Source: Lumbricus terrestris
Lineage: Eukaryota; Annelida; Clitellata; Crassiclitellata; Lumbricidae
Direction of reading: 5' to 3'
Length of the DNA: 64,000 bases
Assembly: GCA_949752735.1 (NCBI GenBank)
Contig: OX457037.1
Span: 34,262,956-34,326,955 of the forward strand
The notes under the pieces are model-generated. The model saw nothing but the letters and a program-made list of their open reading frames with translations. It was not told the origin of the DNA and searched no databases. Each line of letters starts with the position of its first letter. Position 1 is the stretch's first letter. The position numbers and the translations under genes are program-made. Positions 1 to 9,722 of this stretch are shown here, one piece after another.

Positions 1-4
1 CACA

Positions 5-205
5 GTGGTGTGGTAGTGCTGTCGTTGCCTTGAAGCCGGAAGGTTCGAGGTTTGAATCCACCTCAAGTCGCCACGTAGGGACCTTGGGCAAGTCCTTCTC
101 TTGCAATTGCTCAGCACTTCGGCGTGAAACTCAGATGCAGTGTCCGCTCTGCAGTCGGGAGCGCCTCTGAGTGGAGAGTTGAAGGGCGCTATAATAAGTG
201 CACAT
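5..205 (+). mobile_element. tRNA-derived SINE, family 1
   Basis: The element has a tRNA-like head with an A-box-like GGTGTGGTAGTGC and a B-box region (GTTCGAGGTTTGAATCC), then a body ending in GGGAGCGCCTCTGAGT and GGGCGCTATAATAAGTG. The same unit recurs at 12171-12395, 24595-25190 (split by an insertion), 35992-36215 and, inverted, 53455-53635. That dispersed repetition identifies it as a SINE rather than a tRNA gene. It lies in the PRCC intron left of exon 1041-1250. Confidence 0.8.
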
Positions 206-210
206 ATATA

Positions 211-989
211 CAGGGTGCGCCAAAAAAAAGACCCCCCCTAGGTTTTTTGCCAATATTTTTACCAAAAGTAAGAATTTCCAAATGAAATTTTACAGGCTTA
301 TAGACAATTCATATTTACACATTATGACCAGATTTCATCAAAATATTTGAAACGGAACGAAAGTTACGTCACTTTTAGGGAGGCCACCCACCGTTTTTTG
401 ACGATTCAAAAACGTAACGCAACAAAAAGTAGGTTTTTGCCAATATTTTGGCCAAAAGTAAGAATTTCAAAATGAAATTTTACAGGCTGATAGACAATTC
501 ATATTTACACATGATGACCGAAATTTCATTAAAATATTTCAAACAGAACAAAAGTTATATCACTTTTAGTGAGGACACCCACCTTTTCTGACGTTTTTGA
601 ATCATCCAAAAAACCGAGGGTGGTCTCACTAAAAGTGATATAACTTTTGTTCTGTTTTAATTATTTTGATGAAATTTCGGTCATCATGTGTAAATATGAA
701 TTGTCTATCAGTCTGTAAAAATTTCATTTTGAAATTCTTACTTTTGGTCAAAATATTGGCAAAAACCTTCTTTTTGTTGCGCCACGTTTTTGAATCGTCA
801 AAAAACGGTGGGTGGTCTCCCTAAAAGTGACGTAACTTTTGTTCCGTTTGAAATATTTTGACGAAATCTGGTCAAAATGTGTAAATATGAATTGTCTATA
901 AGCCTGTAAAATTTCACTTGGAAATTCTTACTTTTGGTAAAAATATTGGCAAAAAACCTAGGGGGGTCTTTTTTTTTTGGTGCACCCTG
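211..989. mobile_element. Foldback (palindromic) DNA element with TA flanks
   Basis: The 5' end starts CAGGGTGCGCCAAAAAAAAG and the 3' end is its near-perfect inverse, ending GGTGCACCCTG, with TA on both outer sides (209-210 and 990-991). The two arms of about 385 bp are inverted copies of each other. Each arm is itself built of two direct repeats of about 195 bp (starting near 231 and 431), so the same module appears four times. TA flanks suggest Tc1/mariner-type mobilisation. There is no transposase, so it is non-autonomous. Confidence 0.85.
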
Positions 990-1040
990 TACATACAAAC
1001 ATCACCTTTAGACTGAATGCATTTATCTGACATGCTGTAG

Positions 1041-1250
1041 GTTCCCTTTGGAAGGAAGAGGAAGCGAGGTCAAGAGGAGATAAAGGTGATTGAGGTCAAC
1101 CTGGCTGATCACCTGACTGGGGCATCTCTGGAACAGACGAAGAACCTGACGATCGAGAAAGACGTTAAATCGCACAGCAAGAAACGAAATAAGGACATGC
1201 CTACGTCTCAGCAGAAGAGAAAGCACCAAATTACGTTCTTAGCTCATCAA
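1041..1250 (+). CDS. PRCC: PRCC homologue, penultimate coding exon
   Basis: PRCC (papillary renal cell carcinoma translocation-associated protein) is a nuclear, spliceosome-associated protein. The exon encodes 70 codons in phase 0-0, bounded by CTGTAG at the acceptor and CAA|GTAAGT at the donor. The reading starts VPFGRKRKRG and ends RKHQITFLAHQ, matching the basic stretch and the conserved KxQITFLAxQ box that precede the invariant C-terminus of the family. It joins in phase to 2036-2122. The N-terminal part of the gene is left of the window. Assignment rests on remembered family motifs. Confidence 0.9.
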
Positions 1251-1269
1251 GTAAGTTATCGGACATGTC

Positions 1270-1572
1270 CAGGGCTGTACACGACGGTATACGCGGGTAT
1301 ACAGCGTGTACTCACCTCCGGGAAAAAACGGCATCGTATACTCACCTCCCGAAAAGTAGGGTATACGCTGTTAAAAAGCAGGGTACACCGTACACGCTAG
1401 TAAATCAGGGCGTCAGCTATTTTGGGACGGCAAATTGACGAAATTTTCCCGAGATTTTGGCCGAAAGACAAAAAAAATTATAAAAAAGGTCGTCAGAAAT
1501 TTCGTGCCGAAACAGGTAAGTTTTTCTCCCGGTCAGCGTGTACTCATCTCAAATTTTACCAATACAGCCCTG
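1270..1572. mobile_element. Non-autonomous hAT element (303 bp) in PRCC intron
   Basis: The termini are CAGGGCTGTACAC and ...AATACAGCCCTG, in inverted orientation. The element is flanked by a perfect 8-bp duplication, GACATGTC, at 1262-1269 and 1573-1580. The 8-bp duplication and CAGGGCTG end are typical of hAT transposons. Internal sequence repeats the GTATAC / GTGTACTCACCTC motif. A related copy lies at 62272-62639. Confidence 0.9.
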
Positions 1573-1737
1573 GACATGTCTACCCTCGCTTACAAATTGG
1601 TGTCGGAGAGAGACAAACAGAATTATTGTTTATGCGTTTTGATCAGCGATGAGATATATTGCAGATCTTGTTAGAGTTTTCTGGTGCTGGGTTTGCGTTC
1701 CGGACTAATCATTGTTTTTGCACAGGATTTAGGACAT

Positions 1738-1806
1738 TTAACCCTTTAACGAACAGCTTGTGTATGTTTTTTTCATACATTTTTGTACACACTGGTCGTT
1801 AAAGGC
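1738..1806. repeat. Short hairpin repeat beginning TTAACCCTTTAACGA
   Basis: The left end TTAACCCTTTAACGA pairs with TCGTTAAAGG near 1796-1805, and GTGTATG pairs with CATACATTTTTGTACAC inside. The right-hand GGTTAA is missing. This looks like a degraded member of the TTAA-flanked miniature hairpins seen elsewhere in the window. Confidence 0.5.
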
Positions 1807-2035
1807 ATTTATTTGTTTCGTATTTTCCAGGTTTTATAACTTTGTAACCGAAGCAGAATCTCAATGAATAAGCCCTTACATCTAATCAGTTGACATTTTC
1901 TGCTACTGTAAATTGTGACTCATGCTACCATAGGAAAAATACCAACTTTGTTTTTGCTAATTTCAATGCACAAATTTTATGCCTCATCTTTGTTAAGTTA
2001 TGATTTAATTTTGTTTTGGTGTTTGACATTTACAG

Positions 2036-2122
2036 GCTAAAGAACGAGAACTTGAACTGAAAAACCAGTGGGCAGAAAACAAGTTTTCCAAGAAACAGAC
2101 TCAGTCAAAATATGGATTCTAG
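2036..2122 (+). CDS. PRCC: PRCC homologue, terminal exon with stop
   Basis: This is the last coding exon: 28 codons plus TAG, following a TTTACAG acceptor and in phase 0 with 1041-1250. It reads AKERELELKNQWAENK and ends QTQSKYGF. The strongly conserved end of PRCC proteins is (R/K)QTQxKYGF, and the AKxxExELKxxWxxN segment just before it is also diagnostic. It is the only strong coding signal on the + strand in the first 30 kb. Confidence 0.92.
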   Translation, partial: AKERELELKNQWAENKFSKKQTQSKYGF

Positions 2123-4218
2123 AAGTCATTCAGATAGAAAAAACGTCTTTGGATTTGGTTTTTCGACCCAATGGAAGTCTTTGTAGCCGATAATTGTTGC
2201 TGACGTATTACACTAAACCAATTGTGATCTGCCATTTCCTGTTCGACTATTTTGAACCATTATAATAGACATTCGGTCCATCTATCTGGAATAAATTTCT
2301 TTGCCCCTTTTCCGCAAGCGTTTGATAACTATTCTCTTTGATTGTGGTTTTGTTTTCAAGTCGGGAGCGCTTCTGAAGAGTTTCTCTTGAAGTGGTGCTA
2401 TATAAATATGCGATTATTCTACATTCAATCAATAGACTTGAGAAGACGATAGAAAGAGCCAGCAGTCACGGGGAAGCGAACGGAGAGCCGCTGGGAGGCC
2501 ATTCCAGATAGCTGGACCCACCACGGAAAATGCTCCTCGCTGCATAGTAGCGGCAACTACATGTGATGGAAAAGAAAGATGCAGGATTTCTGACATTAGT
2601 GTGGTTTTCTTTTTGCATCTTGTATATACCTGTATTTCCTATAATCGATGCATGGAGATAGAAATGGTGTAGAACTGTGTCTGCAAGAAAACTGCTTAAT
2701 TGGAACGACTGCTTTAGATGTGTAGCATGATATTGTTGTATACATTCATATTATATGTTACAGTATGCAGGTACTGTAAATATTAACAACAAGACGAAAC
2801 GCTTCTCAGAACAAATCTTATTTCAAAAACATCACAGTTTAAATGAATGTTATATTTTCAATGATGGCAAGGCAGTTCTTCAAGTTGAATGCATGTGCTC
2901 AGAAAGCAAGGAAACTTCTCATAGATCAACAGATTACCTGAATTCCTCAATAAACCTTGCCTTAAGCAAATTTATGGTAGAGCACAGGTAGGTGTGTTGT
3001 ATAAGAGGTCTGCCAACAAGTTATTCACAACTACAGCGGGCAACGTCAATCCACTATATATACACAAACATCATGCCTAAAAGGGGCTGTCCACGGAGGG
3101 GTCACGGGATTTAGGTGATTTGCGTAAGGGTCGCGGCAAAATGTGCATAAGCAAAATAGACGTCTAATTACGATATCCACACCAGCCTGTTTATAACTAT
3201 TATCCTATGGTCATCCGATGGCATTTGACAATTCATTAAAATTATATTCTGTTCAGATCTGAACAGTAAACCATAACACTTAACAAATTTTAGCCAGCAA
3301 ATATGATGTTTAACAGAAATGAATAGTAGCCTATGGTAAAATACATGTTTCATAGATGAGTTTAGCTCAATGACCTTAGGGGGGTAGACTGGTAGAGAGG
3401 CTTATTTTTACATACTCGTAGGGGGTGGGGGTAAAAAATGTATGAGTGTGTAACGGGAAGAGGGTAAAAGTCTGATTTTTGCGCAAGTGATATAGGCAGG
3501 GCAGAAAGTGGTTTGAAAAAATTGCCGGGTCTCTTTGGCCCAAAGGGTGCTAGATACAAGTGTTTATTAAAGCGCCAACAAATTAATGCCGGGTCTGAGA
3601 CCCGGCTAACTTTCAGCCCTGGATATATGGATGGCACCTTAGCAAACATTCAACCAGAAAAAACCAATACCTGAGGCTGTACAGTTGACAGAGCACTGAA
3701 AACCATTTGCTGTCAAAGTGGGAACAATAGGTCTGGATTTACCTATGACACAACAATTCAATACAACAAATAGTAATCAAGAATAACTTGTTCCGATCCA
3801 ACAGCCACAACTAGATACAACAACAGTAAACTAATATCATTCGCATGCAGTAAAAGTTGTCTCTTTTGAAACATTCAGCTTAAGCTTTCATCTTGATCCT
3901 TCCTTCATTCCTGACAGAATTTCAGCCCTGTGCAATCCTCGCACCACACACAGCACTGCATCACAGCATTTGAGCACGTACAGTAAAACTTAGGTATTTT
4001 CAACTTTTAGAGTTAGTGATATTGAATGACACTTGCACACCTGGCAACAACCAATGCACACCACACCCATAAATATATCAAACCTGCTTATATTGAAGTC
4101 TTGCTATATCGTGAAGATACTTTACAGTCTATATCATGAAGATACTTTACAGACTATATCGAACTGCTGTCCGACAGATATATGGAAGTTACGTGCAAAT
4201 CTGCAACTCAATACTATT
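2123..4218. other. PRCC 3' flank; no gene seen
   Basis: The PRCC 3' UTR starts here. A possible polyadenylation signal AATAAA lies at 2290-2295. A SINE/LINE-type tail (GGGAGCGCTTCTGAAG ... GGTGCTATATAAAT) occupies about 2358-2425. A short perfect hairpin, GCCGGGTCT-G-AGACCCGGC, lies at 3588-3606. A 27-bp unit (ATCRTGAAGATACTTTACAG) is doubled near 4108-4160. The open frames here show no coding character. Confidence 0.5.
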
Positions 4219-4226
4219 GGTCTAGT

Positions 4227-5179
4227 CAGAGGCTTCTATCCCCCCCTAAGCAACCGGGCGCAATCCATCTTCTTCCCCCCCTGTTCTGAACCGGCCTTTT
4301 TCTATGTATGCAATATAATGTTATCTAGCGCATGCTCCTTCTAGTGTGGGATTGAAGGTTTGTTTGGAGGGGGACAAACGAGCATCCAGCAGACGATCGT
4401 CGAAGCATGTGTAGCGCCGAGAAGGGACCTGGTATGGGGAGGGAATGTGCCACTTCCCATAAGACATTTTTGCCATCTCCGCATTGCAATATCAGCATTT
4501 TAAAATGTCCTCTTAGCAAAATTACTCTACTATTTCAGTGGAGGAATTGCTGCCAAAATTGGGCAGCCATATGTTTTGCGCCTCTGATCTGTGTGCACTC
4601 GAGAGGCGTTACATAAATTTTTAGAGCACAATGCAATACAATAAAATACAATGTAGGTCCTACATCGTAAGCCAACGTAATAATGATGTTGCTTTACTAA
4701 GTGTTCAAGGGCCAAATCTGACTGTCTGAAATTTGAAAGATAACATTGGAGAGAAGCCATTTAGTTGTGCAAAATAGTATTTGTATTAACATTATTTTTT
4801 CAATTATGATGTGATTGTATTATTTTGTAAAATAGTAAAAACATAATTATAATCATGTAATATTAAATTTTTATTATGGTATATTATAGCTGTTCGTGTA
4901 ATTCATAAATGCAGAAAGTAGCTTAACGAAAAACTTAAAGTGTATAAAGTGTATACATTTTGATAAAAACTGTTAGGCCTACCATTTTGTCCAAATTTAT
5001 ATGGAGGGGAAGTATTTTCTGGGGGATCTTCCTCCTAGTGATGCCTAGATTGAACGCTGCCCTCCATGTTCGACCTTCCCCCCCAACCGCCGACGTGAAT
5101 TTTGGCTGCCTTATGATTCCCCCCCTATTTTTCACTGGGCGCAAGCTGCGCCCGCCATGTATAGGGATAGAAGCCCCTG
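4227..5179. mobile_element. Non-autonomous hAT element (953 bp)
   Basis: The ends are CAGAGGCTTCTATCC and GGATAGAAGCCCCTG (inverted). A perfect 8-bp target duplication, GGTCTAGT, lies at 4219-4226 and 5180-5187. Subterminal CCCCCC runs occur on both sides. The interior has no transposase frame. Confidence 0.92.
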
Positions 5180-5187
5180 GGTCTAGT

Positions 5188-6290
5188 CGAAACTAACTGA
5201 TGAATAATTATCAGATGCTTTGTTGCAAATTGCCTCCAGCATGAGACAAAGGGTCCTATTGACAATACACAGCAGTAAAGTTCTTACAAATAGCACAATG
5301 CTACATGCCTGCAATTGTCTTTCATCCTCTCTCTCTCTCTCACACACACACGTTCAAGACAACAAGAAATAGTAACAAGTTGCCAAATTTGTATCTGATG
5401 AACGGTACGCACAATTATTTATGATCCAGGCCGTTAACTTGAAACTTTATGCCACCACTGATGTAATTATATTGTGCACAATGACAATGAAATAATACAT
5501 CAAGATAATTGTTTGATTATCATAAAGCATGCAAAGATATTAACAACAATCTTAATTGGAATCTACAAACGACGCCAAAAAAATTCAGCTCGCGAAATAC
5601 ACAAATTTATCGGAATAGTGAGACAATTGTGATATCATACTTTGTGAAGATTTGAATGATGAAACGGAATTCAGCAACATTTGATAATATGCACAATTAA
5701 GACTCCTGTACAAAGCTGATGTTAGCAGGAATCAGTTATGGAAATACCTAACATTTAGGAAAATGTGCCACAATCTACTCTACCAAAAGAAGTTAAAAAT
5801 AATCAGCAAACTAACAAATTACGGACCAAAATGAAGGCAATTTTAATACAGTGTTTAAAGCCAACTTTCAATCTATGATTCTTGCTATAGCATAATATTA
5901 GTAGGTTTGTCAGTTTTGTAACTACATGAATGACATTCTTTACTGTACAGAAGTAAATAGTTTTTGGTATGTTTTTAGCAGCGACAATAACTTATAGTAC
6001 ATGCTTGGTTCATAAACATATCAAAGCTACACTAGAAAATGTCTAACTAAATGTATCTTTTATTCTTAACCCTTAAACAACGATCATGTACTAAAATTTA
6101 TTTGAAAAACCAACGCAGCTCATCATTACAGGTTGCATTCATTATGAGCATTTTCATAGCGCTCCCAGTCCAGCCATGAATAAAACTTTAGTAACTTGTA
6201 AAATCTTGCCTGTTGTTCCACAAGTAAAGATCAGAGCATAATTAAAAAGTCACTCCAGATGGGAATACAACGGGAAATGCACAAAACTGT
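5188..6290. other. AT-rich gene-free stretch
   Basis: I see no gene. There is a short TC/CA microsatellite at about 5328-5350 and otherwise unremarkable AT-rich sequence. A SINE/LINE-tail remnant (CATAGCGCTCCCAGTCCAGCC) is visible near 6155. Confidence 0.5.
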
Positions 6291-7331
6291 CTAATAGCCA
6301 AGCGAGCCTCGTGGGACTATGAGATCACCTTTAATTGCAGAGTGAAGGACCCGATGTGCTGCAACATTGGAAACGGCAACAAAGATCACACAAGTAAGAT
6401 GGAGCACAGCCAAGAGCACACACTGAGAAATGAGAGCAGCAATGCGGTTTGAAATCGGCTGCCAGTTCAATTCATCATACATGCATGCAGAGACAGAGGC
6501 AAATTTAGGAAGTCATCCAATAAGTCAAGTGTGAGACTCCATTTAGTCTCCCCAGAAACTCACGTGGAATGCCAAAAAGTAAGGGGCAGCAGTGGTCAAT
6601 TTGACCAGTAATGAAGGCATGAACAAAGACAATGACCACATCGTCAGAGACAAAGAGAGAGACCACATAAAGCTGGCAACAACTCCTATTTTCACATGGT
6701 GAGAGAAAGCAAGTCAGAGTCAAGAGCAGCCCCAGATCATAGACTGCAGGCGGAAACGTTATCTGATTAAGAGAAGGAAAAGCTGGGGGAAAAGTCAATA
6801 CCCTGAAGTTATGGCCATCCAACACATACGCTGTGTTTTAGAAAGGTTTACGAGAAGATTTTCAGAGGTCATCCAAGAAGAGAGGACATCTGACTCACAG
6901 TTGCCACCATTCAACGAATGGGAACGAGTAAAGTATTGGACATCATCTGCAAATAATTTGTGCAGAAGTACCTGAGATGCCAGCAATGGGCAAACCTTGG
7001 TTGACCCCAAAAGGGGTAAGGACTATAGGTGCAATCACGTCCTAAAAGTTGGGGACCATAATAATAAAGTTAGGGGACCACTCAAAAGTTGGGGAGACGC
7101 GTCCCGTGGGTCCCATAGGGTGGTTGCGCCTATGGTAAGGACCCAAGGAAACCTGGACCAGCCACTGACCATACAGTTTGAGCAGTGAAATAGGAAAGAC
7201 CCAAGCAATTCAAGAGGCTCATCTACCAGGTCAAAGGAGGTGGAAAGACTCTCAAAGAGAATGGAGTGACCCATCGCGTCAAAGGCAGAACTGATGTAGA
7301 ATAAAACAAAGAGTAACCTGCGCCCGAACAA
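6291..7331 (-). pseudogene. Degenerate non-LTR reverse transcriptase (L2/CR1-like)
   Basis: On the - strand, 7331-7035 reads ...SSAFDAMGHSILFESLSTSF, the RT block normally written LSAAFDTIDHSILLxRL. Next, 7010-6795 contains LLHKLFADDVQYF, the (Y/F)ADD catalytic box, followed by SSWMTSENLLVNLSKTQ, the DVxxWMxxNxLxLNxxKT block. Near 6480, LNWQPISNRI matches the LHWLPVxxRI block. Frame breaks between the pieces show the copy is dead. Family assignment rests on RT motif order only. Confidence 0.8.
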
Positions 7332-8518
7332 TAGCGCTAAAAAATCTGAGACGTCAAAGCAGAAGAGTCTGTGGAGTGATTCCTACAGATACCCGCCTAC
7401 TGTAAAGGAATCAATTGTTAAATGTGCCATTGTCTATTCTATTCTAGTCAGAACAATAAACTGATTCGTAACAAAAGCAATCGATTATTTCTCAACAAAA
7501 TTCATTGCATAAAAGTTTTCTGCCTATTCAAGGCTGCCATTGAACCATAGACTAAGTTCAAGTTAGCTTTCATGAAATAATACATGCCAACAGCAAAATA
7601 ATTAAGAAAATTTATATTGGACTATAATGAAATATATAAAAGAATTCTGTGATCAATATCATACCAAAAAAACATTGCTGTCATAATTACGGCTGCCATT
7701 GCTCAATGAAATGTTATGGATTTCATACAACTAGATTAGAAACATTTCTAGTCGAATTACAAAATACCTTACATATACAGAAATATATCATAAACAAAGT
7801 TATTAGTAACCGATTATAAAAGAACAATTGCAAATAGTACGATGATAATAAATATTTAAATACTGCACAAACTAAAATCAAAACAACAAACATCCATTTG
7901 TCTTTAGTAGCATAGGCAAGAATAGACCATAAATCTATTAACAAGTGTGCTCGAAGTTTAAAAATTCTGCATCAGTAAATGGACAGCATAATACCAAGTC
8001 TAAGTTTAGGTTGATTTTCATTACTTTTCCATGGCCTGCAAGTTGATGCTGACTGAAGCACTATATGCAAGACTACTCCAACAGTCCAGAAGCTAGCATA
8101 CGTTAATTTTACATTATCATAACAAAGCTAACACACCAAACGGAAACATATTAAGAAAACTGTACATAATTCAAGTAAAAGTGTCACAACTTCGGTAAAA
8201 CAATTCACAACTTTGGTTGTCGTTCACAATTGAAATCAAAATGAAAACTTTAAATAACTTACAACTTTGGTGTCATTCACAGTTGCAATTAAAATGAAAA
8301 ACTCAGAACTTTAAAACAGCCAAGAATTTCAAAGTAAACGCATAAAAACTGGAAAACTTTTCACAAAAACTCGCCATTAAAACAACCTTGACATGATCTG
8401 CTCCTAATGCTATCACAACGCATTGAACAATTTCACAGTCTAAGATACACATCTCTCATCACATGAAACCAGTAACTGTAGTAACTCAGCAATCCACTCA
8501 TCCAAATTCAAACCACAG
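7332..8518. other. AT-rich gene-free stretch
   Basis: No gene, RNA or bounded repeat recognised. It lies downstream of the betaglycan gene (- strand) and may hold part of a long 3' UTR, but no polyadenylation site can be chosen with confidence. Confidence 0.4.
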
Positions 8519-8526
8519 GCAAAAGC

Positions 8527-8869
8527 CAAGGCCGTCGAGAGGGTGGGTGGACGAGGGATGCCCAAGGACCCGGCCACTCTTAGGGACCCGGGCTTGGTAG
8601 TTTTATAAGTTTTATAAAGAAAAGTTTATGATTTATGCCTTCCTAAACATAACATCGCAGAGAAAATTAACTGCAATCAGTTTAAACTTCAAGTTAACGA
8701 CTGAATAAAATCGCATTTTATATATAAATATAAAATTGTAGGTCGTACCTGCATTTTATCACTTCAATTTGTTTCCAAAAAATTTATTTCTCATTAAGCC
8801 TAAAAGCAGTGAGGGTCCGTCCCGTCACTGCTCTGTCTAGGGCCCCCGGAATTTCTCTCGTCAGCCCTG
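8527..8869. mobile_element. Non-autonomous hAT element (343 bp)
   Basis: The terminal repeats are CAAGGCCGTCGAGAG and CTCTCGTCAGCCCTG (12 of 15 positions pair). A perfect 8-bp duplication, GCAAAAGC, flanks it at 8519-8526 and 8870-8877. Confidence 0.88.
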
Positions 8870-8891
8870 GCAAAAGCCATCAACTTTTCAG

Positions 8892-8970
8892 TTAACCCTT
8901 TACCCGTTTATTTTTTTCCGTTAAGCCCGTTTTCAGCGGACATTCTCGGGGCAAACGGGTAAATGATTAA
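8892..8970. mobile_element. Miniature TTAA hairpin element (79 bp)
   Basis: TTAACCCTTTACCCGTTT at the left pairs with AAACGGGTAAATGATTAA at the right, with TTAA at both ends. An internal GTTAAGCCCGTTTTCAGCGG sits at the turn. The TTAA ends suggest piggyBac-type mobilisation. Confidence 0.6.
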
Positions 8971-9618
8971 CAATGACATCACTTACTCGTTACAGATCAT
9001 CTAGGCGATTAAGTTTATTGGCAAGACTTCAATCCCTGACTGAAACGATCACAACACAATTTAACGAAAGCTAGCACGCACCAAACCATCATCCACCGCT
9101 GTCATTAATACGAGGCATCACGTCGGTCGTTTTGATGAAAATACAAAAAAAATACTTCAAAACAAGTTGCACATTCAAAGACAATGTCAATTAAATAATC
9201 AGTTAGCTTTGTCTTTCCAACAAATACATTTAATACGTTTGTTGAGACAAAGTCAAATCAATAAAAATGAGCCTGTTAAGTAACCTGGGCAACAAGGCTT
9301 TGGCCAATCAATCAATAAAAACCAACCAATCAAAAAGTTTATTTCTGTTAAAAACGCTTTTGAAACAAGGTAAAAAAAAACTTCACCTAATCAACTTTAA
9401 TAACAAAAGTTCAATCTTCAACAAATCTGCACAACTTGTCTTCGTAATTTCTGTAGCCACGGCAAGAGAAGTCAAACAGCTGCTGAAACGCAAACAAGAC
9501 CTACCATCATCAGTGGTAGTTTAGTAACGTCGTGCAGTATCAACATTCAACAGGTGATGAAGAAGCTAGAGAGCGTGAGTGATGGAGGCACATCTGGTTT
9601 GATCTCTTCTGTTCCGCT
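8971..9618 (-). other. Probable 3' UTR of the betaglycan-like gene
   Basis: This lies directly downstream of the TGA at 9619-9621 on the - strand. TTTATT (AATAAA on the - strand) occurs near 8902 and 9338, but neither can be proven to be the used polyadenylation signal. An 85-residue + strand open frame here (9267-9524) is lysine/asparagine-rich and looks like chance. Confidence 0.4.
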
Positions 9619-9722
9619 TCATCGAATGGAGTTGTCACGGTGAATTGACGATAAGCCCGACCCTGGAATGGAAGAAGCACCCCTCGAGTCAGACGACTTC
9701 AGACCAATTCTTTTCTTCGGAC
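9619..9722 (-). CDS. TGFBR3: TGFBR3-like exon 16 (cytoplasmic tail, stop)
   Basis: Acceptor TCTCCAG; the first two bases complete a split Gly codon from exon 15, then 33 codons and TGA. The tail starts PKKRIGLKSS and ends SSIHRDNSIR. It is short and Ser-rich like vertebrate betaglycan tails, but it ends SIR rather than the STA of vertebrates. Confidence 0.85.

Noticed and set aside
3085..3630. Possible transposon from GGGCTGTCCACGG to CAGCCCTGG
   Set aside because: No matching target duplication or convincing inverted termini could be aligned.
4407..4616. Overlapping 60-76 codon frames on both strands near 4.3-4.8 kb
   Set aside because: They fall inside the hAT element at 4227-5179 and show no motif.
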